A stretch of 64,000 bases of DNA from Kribbella pratensis (GTDB lineage Bacteria; Actinomycetota; Actinomycetes; Propionibacteriales; Kribbellaceae), in the NCBI RefSeq assembly GCF_004366075.1, contig NZ_SODU01000005.1, positions 248,001 to 312,000 of the forward strand, given 5' to 3'. The notes below the pieces were generated by a model. The model was given only the letters and a program-made list of their open reading frames with translations, ran no database searches and was not told where the DNA came from. The translations under genes were made by a program, and so were the position numbers. How positions within the stretch are numbered: position 1 is the stretch's first letter; every line of letters starts with the position of its first letter. Shown here piece after piece: positions 1-7,985 of this stretch.

Positions 1-140
1 GCGCTCGACTCTGTGGTCGCGTCAGTCGGCGCGCCGCACAAGTACGAGGAGAATCGATCGCATGTAGGCATTATTCGCCCGCGGACCGCGACCCGGTCAA
101 GTTGGACGCCGCCGTGTCTCATCATTTGGTACGACCGTCC
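1..140. other. Unassigned left edge
   Basis: No gene can be supported here. One forward frame stays open from the window edge to a stop at 142-144, but its 47 codons show no recognisable motif. It could be the tail of a gene that begins outside the window or simply chance in GC-rich sequence. The ilvD stop lies at 141-143 on the other strand. Confidence 0.3.
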
Positions 141-1808
141 CTAGATGCAGACAGCGCCTTCGGAGGCGGAGCGGACCAGGCGGGTGTACTTGCCGAGGAC
201 GCCCTTGGTGATGGCCGGGGTCTTCGGGGTCCAGCCCACGCGGCGGCGTTCGAGTTCCTCGGGGTCGACGTGGAGTTCGAGGGTGCGGTTCTTGACGTCG
301 AGGGTGATCCGGTCGCCGTCCCGGACGAAGGCGATCGGGCCGCCGTCGACGGCTTCCGGCGCCACGTGCCCCACGCAGAGTCCCGTCGTACCGCCGGAGA
401 AACGGCCGTCGGTGAGCAGCAGGACGTCCTTGCCGAGGCCCGCACCCTTGATCGCGCCGGTGACCGCGAGCATCTCGCGCATGCCGGGGCCGCCCTTCGG
501 GCCTTCGTACCGGATCACCACCACGTCGCCGGGATTCAGCGAGCCGACCGCGTCCATCGCACCACGCTCGCCGTCGAACACCCGCGCCGTACCTTCGAAG
601 ACGTCCGAGTCGAAGCCGGCGCTCTTCACCACCGCGCCCTCGGGCGCGAGCGAGCCGTGCAGGATCGTGATGCCGCCGGTGCCGTGGATCGGCTTGTCCA
701 GCGCGCGGATGATGGTGCCGTCGACATCCGGTGGCGCGATGTCGGCGAGGTTCTCGGCCATCGTCTTGCCGGTCACCGTCAGGCAGTCGCCGTGCAGCAG
801 GCCGGCGTCGAGCAGCGCGCGCATGATCACCGGGATGCCGCCGACGCGGTCGACGTCGGTCATCACATAGCGGCCGAACGGCTTGAGATCACCGAGATGC
901 GGGACCCGGTCGCCGATCCGGTTGAAGTCGTCGAGGCTCAGATCGACCTCGGCCTCACGGGCGATCGCGAGGAGATGGAGTACGGCGTTCGTCGAGCCGC
1001 CGAGTGCCATCACCACGGCGATCGCGTTCTCGAACGCTTCCTTGGTGAGGATCTGGCGGGCCGTGATGCCTTTCCGCAGCAGCCCGACGACGGCCTCGCC
1101 GGACCTGCGGGCGTACCCGTCGCGGCGGCGGTCCACCGCCGGCGGGGCGGCCGAGCCCGGGAGCGACATGCCGAGGGCTTCGGCGGACGCCGCCATGGTG
1201 TTGGCGGTGTACATGCCGCCGCAGGCACCTTCGCCGGGGCAGATCGCGCGCTCGACCGCGTCGACCTCGTCCTGGGTGATCAGGCCGCGGACACAGGCGC
1301 CGACCGCCTCGAAGGCGTCGATGATCGTGACGTCCTTGTCGCCGAGCTTGCCCGGCATGATCGAACCGGCGTACAGGAACACCGACGCCAGATCGAGCCG
1401 GGCCGCGGCCATCAGCATGCCCGGCAGCGACTTGTCGCAGCCGGCCAGCAGGACCGAACCGTCCAGCCGCTCGGCCTCCATCACGGTCTCGACCGAGTCC
1501 GCGATGATCTCGCGGCTGACGAGCGAGTAGTGCATGCCGACGTGGCCCATCGAGATGCCGTCGGACACGCTGATCGTGCCGAACTCGAGCGGGTATCCAG
1601 CGGCCGCGTGCACGCCGTCCTTGACCGCCTTGGCGAGCCGGTCCAGCGACAGGTTGCACGGGGTGATCTCGTTCCAGCTCGACGCGACGCCGATCTGTGG
1701 CTTGACCCAGTCGTCGTCCCCCATCCCGACCGCGCGCAGCATGCCTCTGCTGGCGGTCGCTTCCAATCCGTCGGTGACTGTCCGGCTGCGGGGCTTCACA
1801 TCGACCAT
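141..1808 (-). CDS. ilvD: Dihydroxy-acid dehydratase
   Basis: IlvD dehydrates 2,3-dihydroxy-isovalerate and 2,3-dihydroxy-3-methylvalerate to the 2-keto acids, the third common step of valine and isoleucine synthesis (also feeding leucine and pantothenate) in the cytoplasm. The 555 residues are full length for the family. The three cysteines expected to hold the Fe-S cluster are visible: Cys51 in TPCN, Cys124 in GCDKS and Cys196 in GACGGMY. The conserved GRFSGGT loop with the proposed catalytic Ser471 is present. The ATG at 1806-1808 has only a weak Shine-Dalgarno, but TAGGGT (1820-1815) sits exactly six bases before it, so the transcript is probably leaderless. It is divergent from the methyltransferase gene that starts 44 bases away. 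No other branched-chain gene is in the window. Confidence 0.95.
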   Translation of the reverse strand: MVDVKPRSRTVTDGLEATASRGMLRAVGMGDDDWVKPQIGVASSWNEITPCNLSLDRLAKAVKDGVHAAAGYPLEFGTISVSDGISMGHVGMHYSLVSREIIADSVETVMEAERLDGSVLLAGCDKSLPGMLMAAARLDLASVFLYAGSIMPGKLGDKDVTIIDAFEAVGACVRGLITQDEVDAVERAICPGEGACGGMYTANTMAASAEALGMSLPGSAAPPAVDRRRDGYARRSGEAVVGLLRKGITARQILTKEAFENAIAVVMALGGSTNAVLHLLAIAREAEVDLSLDDFNRIGDRVPHLGDLKPFGRYVMTDVDRVGGIPVIMRALLDAGLLHGDCLTVTGKTMAENLADIAPPDVDGTIIRALDKPIHGTGGITILHGSLAPEGAVVKSAGFDSDVFEGTARVFDGERGAMDAVGSLNPGDVVVIRYEGPKGGPGMREMLAVTGAIKGAGLGKDVLLLTDGRFSGGTTGLCVGHVAPEAVDGGPIAFVRDGDRITLDVKNRTLELHVDPEELERRRVGWTPKTPAITKGVLGKYTRLVRSASEGAVCI

Positions 1809-1814
1809 GCCGCC

Positions 1815-1820
1815 ACCCTA
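1815..1820 (-). promoter_or_regulatory. Leaderless -10 element of ilvD
   Basis: TAGGGT on the minus strand fits the actinobacterial TANNNT -10 consensus. It ends six bases before the ilvD ATG, so transcription should start at or within a base of the start codon. Five other genes in this window show nearly the same spacing. Confidence 0.5.
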
Positions 1821-1839
1821 TTCCTGGGTCGCCGCCCAG

Positions 1840-1845
1840 TAAGGT
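1840..1845 (+). promoter_or_regulatory. Leaderless -10 element of the methyltransferase gene
   Basis: TAAGGT matches TANNNT and is followed after seven bases by GTG at 1853. This favours the GTG at 1853 over the GTG at 1844, which would overlap the -10 element. Confidence 0.4.
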
Positions 1846-1852
1846 GCGGTGG

Positions 1853-2572
1853 GTGATCGATGACCCGTACGGCGACCAGCAGTTGGTGGAGCTCTACGAC
1901 CTGGACAACCCGGCCGGGGAGGATCACGACTATTACCGCGCTTTGGCCGAGGGCACTGCGAAGGTCCTGGACTTCGGTTGTGGAACCGGTCTGCTCACCC
2001 GGTCTCTGGTCGCACCGGGACGGGTGGTGATCGGCGTCGATCCGAGTCCCACCATGCTCGGGTACGCGCGCCGGCAGCCCGGCGCCGACGCGGTCACCTG
2101 GATCGACGGCGACCACCTGGTCGTGGAGCCGACCGGCGATGTGGATCTCGCGGTCAGCAGCGGCAACACGATGATGCACGTCGCGGAGCACGCAGCCGCG
2201 GTCGCTGCGCTGGCGGCCGCGCTGCGTCCCGGTGGCGTGCTCGCTTTCGAGTCGCGCAATCCGGCGGCGCGGGCGTGGGAGCAGTGGACGAGCGAAGCGA
2301 CGTACGGCGAACGGGACACGGTGGCCGGGCACCTGAAGGAGTGGCTCGAGCTGATCGAGATCGCGAACGGGCGCGTGACCTTCGACGCGCACAACGTCTT
2401 CGAGGACGGGCGCGACGCGGTCTACCGCAACGTCCTGTACTTCCGCTCTGCCGACGAGATCACGGCTGATCTGGTGGCGGCAGGCTTCTCGGACGTCGTC
2501 ATCGAGGGCGGTTGGCACGGAGAACCGTTGACCGAGGCATCACGTCTGCTGGTGGTGCGCGCGACGAAGTAG
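1853..2572 (+). CDS. Class I SAM-dependent methyltransferase
   Basis: This is a small cytoplasmic methyltransferase of about 239 residues with an unknown acceptor. The SAM-binding glycine motif DFGCGTGLL lies near residue 40-50. A following acidic motif (VIGVDPSP) and the DLAVSSGNTM strand complete a Rossmann-like methyltransferase fold. The C-terminal part (VLYFRSADEI, then FSDVVIEGGWHG) resembles the lid of small-molecule methyltransferases. An alternative GTG at 1844 would add three residues. The later GTG is preferred because TAAGGT ends seven bases before it. The gene is monocistronic as far as can be seen: the next gene starts 113 bases downstream with its own ribosome binding site. Confidence 0.75.
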   Translation: MIDDPYGDQQLVELYDLDNPAGEDHDYYRALAEGTAKVLDFGCGTGLLTRSLVAPGRVVIGVDPSPTMLGYARRQPGADAVTWIDGDHLVVEPTGDVDLAVSSGNTMMHVAEHAAAVAALAAALRPGGVLAFESRNPAARAWEQWTSEATYGERDTVAGHLKEWLELIEIANGRVTFDAHNVFEDGRDAVYRNVLYFRSADEITADLVAAGFSDVVIEGGWHGEPLTEASRLLVVRATK

Positions 2573-2685
2573 GCTGGGCGCACCGCGACTGGCGAGGGTG
2601 GAGTACCACCGGGGAGCGGGTGTTCGTACACTGTTCGTACAGGGCGTCGTCCGCCTGGGCGCCTCCGATCCGATCGGAGGTCCTG

Positions 2686-3564
2686 ATGCGTTTGCGGTAC
2701 GGCATGAATCCTCATCAAGCGGCGAGCCTCGACTCTGCGCCGTTCACGGTGGTCGCGGGTGAGCCGTCGTACATCAATGTTCTCGATGCGCTGACCGGAT
2801 GGCAGTTGGTGCGGGAGGCTGCGGAGCGGTTCGGCGTACCGGCTGCGGCGTCGTACAAGCATGTGTCACCGGCGGGTGCCGCGCTCGGCGAGACGGTGGC
2901 GGCCGCGTACACCCGTGCGCGGGACGCTGATCCGAAGTCGTCGTACGGCGACTTCGTGGCGGTCTCGCATCCGGTGGATCTCGAGTTGGCCATGGTGCTG
3001 AAGCGGGTGGTGTCGGACGGGATCATCGCGCCCGGGTACGACGAGGGCGTGGTGGAAATCCTCGCCGCGAAGAAGCGCGGGACCTACCTGGTGCTGGAGG
3101 TCGACCCGGACTTCGAGCCGCCGGCCGAGGAGGTGCGTGAGCTCTACGGAGTGCGGCTGACGCAGGAACGTGATGCGCTGCCGGTGCCCCGCGGCCTTCC
3201 GGACGACGTGGTGCTGGGCATGATCGTCGCCCGCTACACCCAGTCGAACACGGTCGTGATGGTGAAGGACGGGATGACCATCGGCATCGGCGCCGGGCAG
3301 CAGTCGCGGGTGGACTGTACGAGGCTCGCCGGTGAGAAGGCCGCACTCTGGTGGGCCCGCCGTTCGGCCGATCCGCTCACCGGTGTCTCGATGGTCTCCG
3401 ACGGTGCGCTGCCGTTCACCGACAACGTCGTGGAGGCCCAGCGGTACGGCGTTTCGCACATTGCCGAACCGGGCGGTTCGATCCGCTCGCCCGAGGTGGC
3501 GGCCGCCTGCGCGGCAGCCCGGATCACGTGGTCGGAAACCGGGATCCGCCTGTTCAGGCACTGA
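2686..3564 (+). CDS. Stand-alone AICAR-transformylase-like protein (PurH C-domain family)
   Basis: The 292-residue product starts with RYGMNPHQ, the signature that opens the AICAR formyltransferase half of PurH, and carries the active-site pair Lys58-His59 in SYKHVSPAG. Further family blocks follow (SYGDFVAVS, then IGIGAGQQSRVDC, then VSDGALPFTDN, then GSIRSPEV near the end). The IMP cyclohydrolase half of bifunctional PurH is absent. The reaction expected from the family is transfer of a formyl group from 10-formyl-THF to AICAR in purine synthesis. The ATG at 2686 is chosen because GGAGG lies five bases before it; the frame is open further upstream but without family similarity. It may be a paralogue working beside a normal purH elsewhere, or may use another substrate. 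Its 3' end overlaps the convergent kinase gene by 11 bases. Confidence 0.8.
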   Translation: MRLRYGMNPHQAASLDSAPFTVVAGEPSYINVLDALTGWQLVREAAERFGVPAAASYKHVSPAGAALGETVAAAYTRARDADPKSSYGDFVAVSHPVDLELAMVLKRVVSDGIIAPGYDEGVVEILAAKKRGTYLVLEVDPDFEPPAEEVRELYGVRLTQERDALPVPRGLPDDVVLGMIVARYTQSNTVVMVKDGMTIGIGAGQQSRVDCTRLAGEKAALWWARRSADPLTGVSMVSDGALPFTDNVVEAQRYGVSHIAEPGGSIRSPEVAAACAAARITWSETGIRLFRH

Positions 3565-4093
3565 GCAGATAGTTACCTGAGGCAACGGCTCCGCGGACCT
3601 CGGCCGCCGTCTGCTCCGCATCGAGCCGACTGGTGTCGATCGCGTGCGGCTCGAGGGGGCCGAGGTCCGCGAACGCACCGTGCAGACCGGTGAGCGCGTC
3701 GGCGTCCGTCAGCTCGGGGTGGGGCCGGTCTTGCCCGCGCCGCAACGTCGTACCGAGGTCTGGACGCAGTACGACGTACGACATCGTCCACTCCCCCGCC
3801 TTCGCGGCCTCGCGGAACGGGGCGAGGAACCAGGGCCCGATGATGCCGTCGACGACCACGTCGTACCCACCGCGCGCGTACACGCTCACCGTCGCGACGA
3901 TCGCCTCGACGACCACCTCGTTCTGGCGGTGCGCTCCTGGCAGGTACGGCGCGATGAAGCCGGTGCGGATGCCGCGGTAGAACTCATCGGTCGTCAGGTG
4001 CATCGTCGGCCGCGGCGCGCCGGTCGCGACCATCCGGGCCACGGTCGTCTTACCGGAGCCCGACGGGCCGGTCAGCAGGAGGACGTTGCTCAT
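3554..4093 (-). CDS. P-loop kinase / AAA-family small-molecule phosphotransferase-like protein
   Basis: The product has 179 residues beginning MSNVLLLTGPSGSGKTT. The Walker A motif at residues 9-17 right at the N terminus, a DEFYRGI segment and a VVVDGIIGPW strand fit the shikimate-kinase/chloramphenicol-phosphotransferase-like group of nucleoside triphosphate-dependent kinases. The substrate cannot be named from sequence. The ATG at 4091-4093 starts directly before the P-loop strand. The longer upstream open frame is low-complexity Ser/Arg sequence typical of non-coding GC-rich DNA. The gene is convergent with and overlaps the AICAR-transformylase-like gene by 11 bases. Confidence 0.7.
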   Translation of the reverse strand: MSNVLLLTGPSGSGKTTVARMVATGAPRPTMHLTTDEFYRGIRTGFIAPYLPGAHRQNEVVVEAIVATVSVYARGGYDVVVDGIIGPWFLAPFREAAKAGEWTMSYVVLRPDLGTTLRRGQDRPHPELTDADALTGLHGAFADLGPLEPHAIDTSRLDAEQTAAEVRGAVASGNYLLSA

Positions 4094-4157
4094 GCCGCCC
4101 GACGCTAACCAAGCCCGCCGCCGAACGGCAGTCTTTTGTTTTCGCCGGCGCCGGACG

Positions 4158-4439
4158 TCAGCCGCCGGCGACGCTCGGGAGGACGAGGAGCTCGTCGCCG
4201 TCGGTGAGCTTGGTCTCGAGCCCGGAGAGATCACGGATGTTGTCGTTGCCGAGGTAGATGTTCACGTGCCGGCGGACCGCGCCTTGCTCGTCGGTGAGGC
4301 GGCGGCGCAGCGCCGGGTGGTCGGCTTCGAGCGCCGCGAAGACCGAGGCGACGGTCGGCGAACCGTCCACCTCGACCTCCACGCGTTCGGCGCCGCCCGC
4401 GAACGGGCGCAGCACCGTGGGTAGGCAGACCGCGATCAT
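4158..4439 (-). CDS. MoaD/ThiS-family ubiquitin-like sulfur carrier protein
   Basis: This 93-residue protein ends in Gly-Gly, the C terminus that sulfur carriers such as MoaD, ThiS and CysO activate as adenylate and thiocarboxylate. The body has the beta-grasp pattern (VRRHVNIYLGNDNIR, then LTDGDELLVLPSVAGG). AAGGGGG lies four bases before the ATG. It follows the Asp-box propeller gene by nine bases and is clearly co-transcribed with it. No E1-like MoeB/ThiF, MoaE or ThiG gene is nearby, so the activating enzyme and the sulfur acceptor must be elsewhere. Molybdopterin synthesis, a cysteine route like CysO, or a dedicated partner are all possible. Confidence 0.8.
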   Translation of the reverse strand: MIAVCLPTVLRPFAGGAERVEVEVDGSPTVASVFAALEADHPALRRRLTDEQGAVRRHVNIYLGNDNIRDLSGLETKLTDGDELLVLPSVAGG

Positions 4440-4448
4440 CCGACCCCC

Positions 4449-5561
4449 TTATCCCAGCACCGCTGCTCGCACGGTGAGGACATCCGGAAGGTGGCGCGCG
4501 ACCTCGGTCCAGCTGTCGCCGGCGTCGGCGCTCGCGTAGACGCAGCCGTCCCGCGTGCCGACGTACACACCGGCAGGGTCGGCGGTGTCGACGGTCATCG
4601 CGTCCCGCAGCACCGGGGCGTAGGACACGTCCGGCAACCCGGCGGCCAGCGGCTCCCAGGTCGAGCCGGCGTCGCGGGAGCGGTAGACCCGGCACTGCGC
4701 CTCGGTCGGGATCCGGTTCGCGTCCGCGACCAGCGGGAAGACGTACACGGTCTCGGGCTCGTGCGGGTGCACCACGATCGGGAACCCGAAGTCCGAGGGG
4801 AGGCCGTCGGCGATCGACTTCCAGACCGCGCCGCTGTCGTCCGACCGGTACACGCCGTGGTGGTTCTGGGCGAACATCCGCTCCGGGACGTCGGGGTGCG
4901 CGGCCAGCTTGTGGACACACTGACCGAACTCCGGATACGGGTCCGGGAAGAACTTCGCCTGGATGCCCTGGTTCCGCGGCGACCAGGTCTTCCCGCCGTC
5001 GGCGGTCTGGTACACCCCGCCGGTCGACATCGCGACACTCACGCGGTCGGCGTCGGTCGGATGCGGCAGCACGGTGTGCACCGCCTGGCCGCCGAATCCG
5101 GCGCCCCACTCCTTGCGGTGCGGGTGGTCCCACAGGCCGGTGACCAGCTCGAACGTCACGCCGCCGTCGGTCGACTTCCACAGCGCCGACGGCTGCGTCC
5201 CGGCGTACACGACGCCCGGTTGGCCGGCGGGTGCCGGCTGGATCTGCCAGACCCGCTCGAGGGAGGCGTCGGCGCCGGCCGGGAACCCGATCGAACCCTC
5301 CGGCGGCTCGGCCCAGGACGCGCCGAGGTCGTCGGAGTGGAAGACCGCCGGGCCCCAGTGCTCGCTGGTGCCGCCGACGAACAGCCGGGCCCCGTGGGCA
5401 CCGCGGGCACTGTCGCCGCGGGTGTCGATGCCCACGGCGTACACGCCCTGCATCTCGAACTCCGGCACCGGTCCGTCGAGCTGCCACTCCTCGCGGGCAG
5501 CGTCACTCCGGCCGATCCAGAGACCTTTCTTGGTCCCGATCAGCAGTACGGCCTCGGACAT
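4449..5561 (-). CDS. WD40/YVTN/BNR-type beta-propeller protein with six Asp-box repeats
   Basis: The 370-residue protein carries six Asp-box/BNR motifs of the S-x-D-x-G-x-x-W type (SDDLGASW, STDGGVTF, TADGGKTW, SDDSGAVW, SRDAGSTW, SADAGDSW), spaced as in a sialidase-like or sortilin-like propeller. There is no signal peptide, so it is probably cytoplasmic. No sialidase FRIP/RIP arginine motif is visible, so a glycosidase role is not supported. A strong GGGGAGG precedes the ATG at 5559-5561. It is the first gene of a two-gene operon with the MoaD-like carrier, which suggests a functional partnership in sulfur transfer or a protein scaffold, but this is only inferred from the neighbourhood. Confidence 0.75.
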   Translation of the reverse strand: MSEAVLLIGTKKGLWIGRSDAAREEWQLDGPVPEFEMQGVYAVGIDTRGDSARGAHGARLFVGGTSEHWGPAVFHSDDLGASWAEPPEGSIGFPAGADASLERVWQIQPAPAGQPGVVYAGTQPSALWKSTDGGVTFELVTGLWDHPHRKEWGAGFGGQAVHTVLPHPTDADRVSVAMSTGGVYQTADGGKTWSPRNQGIQAKFFPDPYPEFGQCVHKLAAHPDVPERMFAQNHHGVYRSDDSGAVWKSIADGLPSDFGFPIVVHPHEPETVYVFPLVADANRIPTEAQCRVYRSRDAGSTWEPLAAGLPDVSYAPVLRDAMTVDTADPAGVYVGTRDGCVYASADAGDSWTEVARHLPDVLTVRAAVLG

Positions 5562-5595
5562 CGTCGTCCTCCCCTTTCAACCTCTTAAGGCACTG

Positions 5596-6528
5596 TCAGC
5601 GTGGCGGACCCGCCACCACATTGATCAACGGTTCCCCGGACGCGTAGCGCTCGAGTTGCGCGCGCACCAGCCTGGCCACCCGCGGCGCGAACGCCGTCGA
5701 GGCGCCGCCGCGATGCGGATTGATCAGTACGTTCGGAGCAGACCACAGCGGATGTCCGGCGGGCAACGGCTCGGGATCCGTGACGTCCAGCGCGGCCCGG
5801 ATCCGCCGTGTCCCGAGCTCGGCCAGCAACGCGTCGGTGTCCACGACGACACCGCGCGCGACGTTCACCAGCAGGGCGCCGTCCTTCATGCTCGCCAGGA
5901 ACTTCGCGTCGACCATCCGCTCGGTCTCCGGCGTCGCCGGCGTCAGCAGTACGACGACGTCCGCGCGCGGCAACAGCTCCGGCAGCTCACTCGTAGGATG
6001 CACACCGTCGCGGGCCCGCCGGGCGACCCGGATCACGTCGCACTCGAACCCGGTCAGCCGGCGCTCGAGCGCCTCACCGATCGCGCCGTACCCGAGGATC
6101 AGCACCGTCCGGTCGGCGAGCGAGTCGTCGACCTCGTCGTACGAGTCCGGCCAGATCTGCTGCTCCTGGTCACGGACGGCCCGCGGAAGATTCCGGTACG
6201 ACGCCAGGATCAGCCCGACCGCCAGCTCGGCCGTGGACGCGTCGTGCACCCCGCGCGCGTTGCACAAGGTGACGCCGTCGGCGATCCGCGACTGCGCGTG
6301 CTCGAACCCGGCCGTCTGCAGCTGCACGACCTTCAGTGCCGGCATCTCCCGGATGACGTCGAACACGTCGCCACCGCCCATGTAGCTGGGCACGTAGAAC
6401 TCCACCTCGTCGAGCGACCGCGGCCGCTCGGCGCCGGAGTAGAAATCCACGTCGTACCCCTTGGGCACCCCGCCGAGGAACGCGTCCGGATCCTCCCACG
6501 GGAGCCATGCCTTCACCACGTCAGCCAT
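5596..6528 (-). CDS. D-isomer-specific 2-hydroxyacid dehydrogenase
   Basis: This NAD(P)-dependent dehydrogenase of 310 residues belongs to the D-lactate/phosphoglycerate/glyoxylate reductase family. The dinucleotide motif GYGAIG is at residues 146-151. The catalytic triad is complete: Arg225 in NVARG, Glu253 in DPEPL and His272 in NPHRGG. The substrate cannot be assigned. The ATG at 6526-6528 is chosen because the upstream extension has no family similarity and would run into the promoter of the divergent FAD oxidoreductase gene. The C-terminal half is typical and no residue is missing. Confidence 0.85.
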   Translation of the reverse strand: MADVVKAWLPWEDPDAFLGGVPKGYDVDFYSGAERPRSLDEVEFYVPSYMGGGDVFDVIREMPALKVVQLQTAGFEHAQSRIADGVTLCNARGVHDASTAELAVGLILASYRNLPRAVRDQEQQIWPDSYDEVDDSLADRTVLILGYGAIGEALERRLTGFECDVIRVARRARDGVHPTSELPELLPRADVVVLLTPATPETERMVDAKFLASMKDGALLVNVARGVVVDTDALLAELGTRRIRAALDVTDPEPLPAGHPLWSAPNVLINPHRGGASTAFAPRVARLVRAQLERYASGEPLINVVAGPPR

Positions 6529-6593
6529 GCACCAGAACCTACTCGGGGTCGTGGACACTTTGAACTCCCGCGCCTGAGGAGGCGGCGCCGTCG

Positions 6594-6599
6594 TACTCT
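6594..6599 (+). promoter_or_regulatory. Leaderless -10 element of the FAD oxidoreductase gene
   Basis: TACTCT (TANNNT) is followed by six bases and then GTG at 6606, the same geometry as at ilvD, ligA and glgP. It picks the GTG at 6606 over the TTG at 6603 and the ATG at 6624. Confidence 0.5.
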
Positions 6600-6605
6600 G
6601 GTTTG

Positions 6606-7985
6606 GTGCCTTCGACATCGGACATGGCGGTGGGGGTCGCGCACGATCAGGCCGTCGGGCGGCTGCGGGAGTCGTACGAGCAGATCCCGCCGGGCGAGCC
6701 CGTCCGGCTGGCGAAGCGCAGCTCGAACCTCTTCCGGCCGCGTACGGAGATCCAGCGCCCCGGCCTGGACGTGTCGAAGCTGACCGGCGTGATCAGCGTG
6801 GACCCGGTCGCGCGGACGGCCGACGTGCAGGGCATGTGCACGTACGAGGACCTGGTCGCGGCGACCCTCCCGCTCGGGCTGACGCCGATGGTCGTGCCGC
6901 AGCTCAAGACGATCACGCTCGGCGGCGCGGTGACAGGGCTCGGCATCGAGTCGTCGTCGTTCCGCGCCGGCCTCCCGCACGAGTCCGTGCTCGAACTGGA
7001 CATCCTCACCGGCGCCGGCTCGTTGGTCACGGCGCGTCCCGAGGGCGAGCACGCCGACCTGTTCCGGATGTTCCCGAACTCGTACGGAACGCTCGGGTAC
7101 GCGACCCGGTTGCGCATCGAGCTCGACCGCATCTCGCCGTACGTCGCCCTCCGGCACGTCCGGCTCGGCCTCGACGCGCTGGCCCCGGCCGTCGACGAGA
7201 TCGTTGCCACTGGCACGTACGACGGTGAGCCGGTGCACTTCGTCGACGGTGTCGCGTTCAGCCCCTCCGAGGCGTACCTGACCCTCGGCCGGAACAGCGA
7301 CGCCGCGGTGCCGACCAGCGACTACACCGGTCAGCAGATCTACTACCGCTCGATCCAGCAGCGCCCGAAGGACTTCCTCACCGCGCACGACTACCTCTGG
7401 CGCTGGGACACCGACTGGTTCTGGTGTTCCGCGGCGTTCGGTGCACAGCATCCCGTCGTACGCCGGTTGTGGCCGAAGCGCTGGCGCCGCAGCGACGTGT
7501 TCCACAAGATCGTCGGCTTCGAGAACCGGCACCACGTCGCCGCCCGGCTGAACCGTCGCCGCGGCCAGCCGGACCGCGAACGCGTGGTGCAGGACGTGGA
7601 GATCCCGGTCGCCCGGCTGGCGGACTTCCTGCGCTGGTTCGACGGAGAAGTCGGCATGCGTCCGGTATGGCTCTGCCCGCTGCGGCTTCGTGGAGACACG
7701 TCCTGGCCGCTCTATCCGCTGCAGCCCGGCGAGACGTACGTGAACGTCGGCTTCTGGGGCACCGTCCCGATCGCCCCCGGTGCCGCCGACGGCGACGTCA
7801 ATCGGCGGATCGAGCAGGCCGTCACCGACTTCGGCGGCCACAAGTCCCTGTACTCCGACGCCTACTACGACCGTGACACCTTCAACCAGCTCTACAACGT
7901 CGCGGCGCTGGACAAGGTGAAGAAACGCTATGACCCGGACGCCCGGCTCACCGGGCTCTACGAAAAGGCGGTGACGCGCCGATGA
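6606..7985 (+). CDS. FAD-binding oxidoreductase, TmsA/BfaA-like (10-methyl fatty acid synthesis)
   Basis: The product (459 residues) is an FAD-binding type 4 (vanillyl-alcohol oxidase/DIMINUTO-like) protein. The FAD half includes LITLGGAVTGLG-like and SYGTLGYATRLRIEL segments. In mycobacteria, Rhodococcus and related genera a protein of this type works with a cyclopropane-synthase-like methyltransferase: the methyltransferase makes a 10-methylene intermediate from oleoyl-phospholipid, and the oxidoreductase reduces it to 10-methylstearate (tuberculostearic acid). The 4-base ATGA overlap with the methyltransferase gene here is exactly that arrangement (Rv0449c/Rv0447c, tmsA/tmsB). It probably acts at the inner face of the membrane. 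The role in this organism is inferred from family and pairing. The GTG start is placed by the leaderless -10 element. Confidence 0.8.
   Translation: MPSTSDMAVGVAHDQAVGRLRESYEQIPPGEPVRLAKRSSNLFRPRTEIQRPGLDVSKLTGVISVDPVARTADVQGMCTYEDLVAATLPLGLTPMVVPQLKTITLGGAVTGLGIESSSFRAGLPHESVLELDILTGAGSLVTARPEGEHADLFRMFPNSYGTLGYATRLRIELDRISPYVALRHVRLGLDALAPAVDEIVATGTYDGEPVHFVDGVAFSPSEAYLTLGRNSDAAVPTSDYTGQQIYYRSIQQRPKDFLTAHDYLWRWDTDWFWCSAAFGAQHPVVRRLWPKRWRRSDVFHKIVGFENRHHVAARLNRRRGQPDRERVVQDVEIPVARLADFLRWFDGEVGMRPVWLCPLRLRGDTSWPLYPLQPGETYVNVGFWGTVPIAPGAADGDVNRRIEQAVTDFGGHKSLYSDAYYDRDTFNQLYNVAALDKVKKRYDPDARLTGLYEKAVTRR

Noticed and set aside
2512..2685. N-terminal extension of the AICAR-transformylase-like gene
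   Set aside because: The extra 58 residues show no similarity to PurH, overlap the previous gene, and a clear GGAGG lies before ATG 2686.
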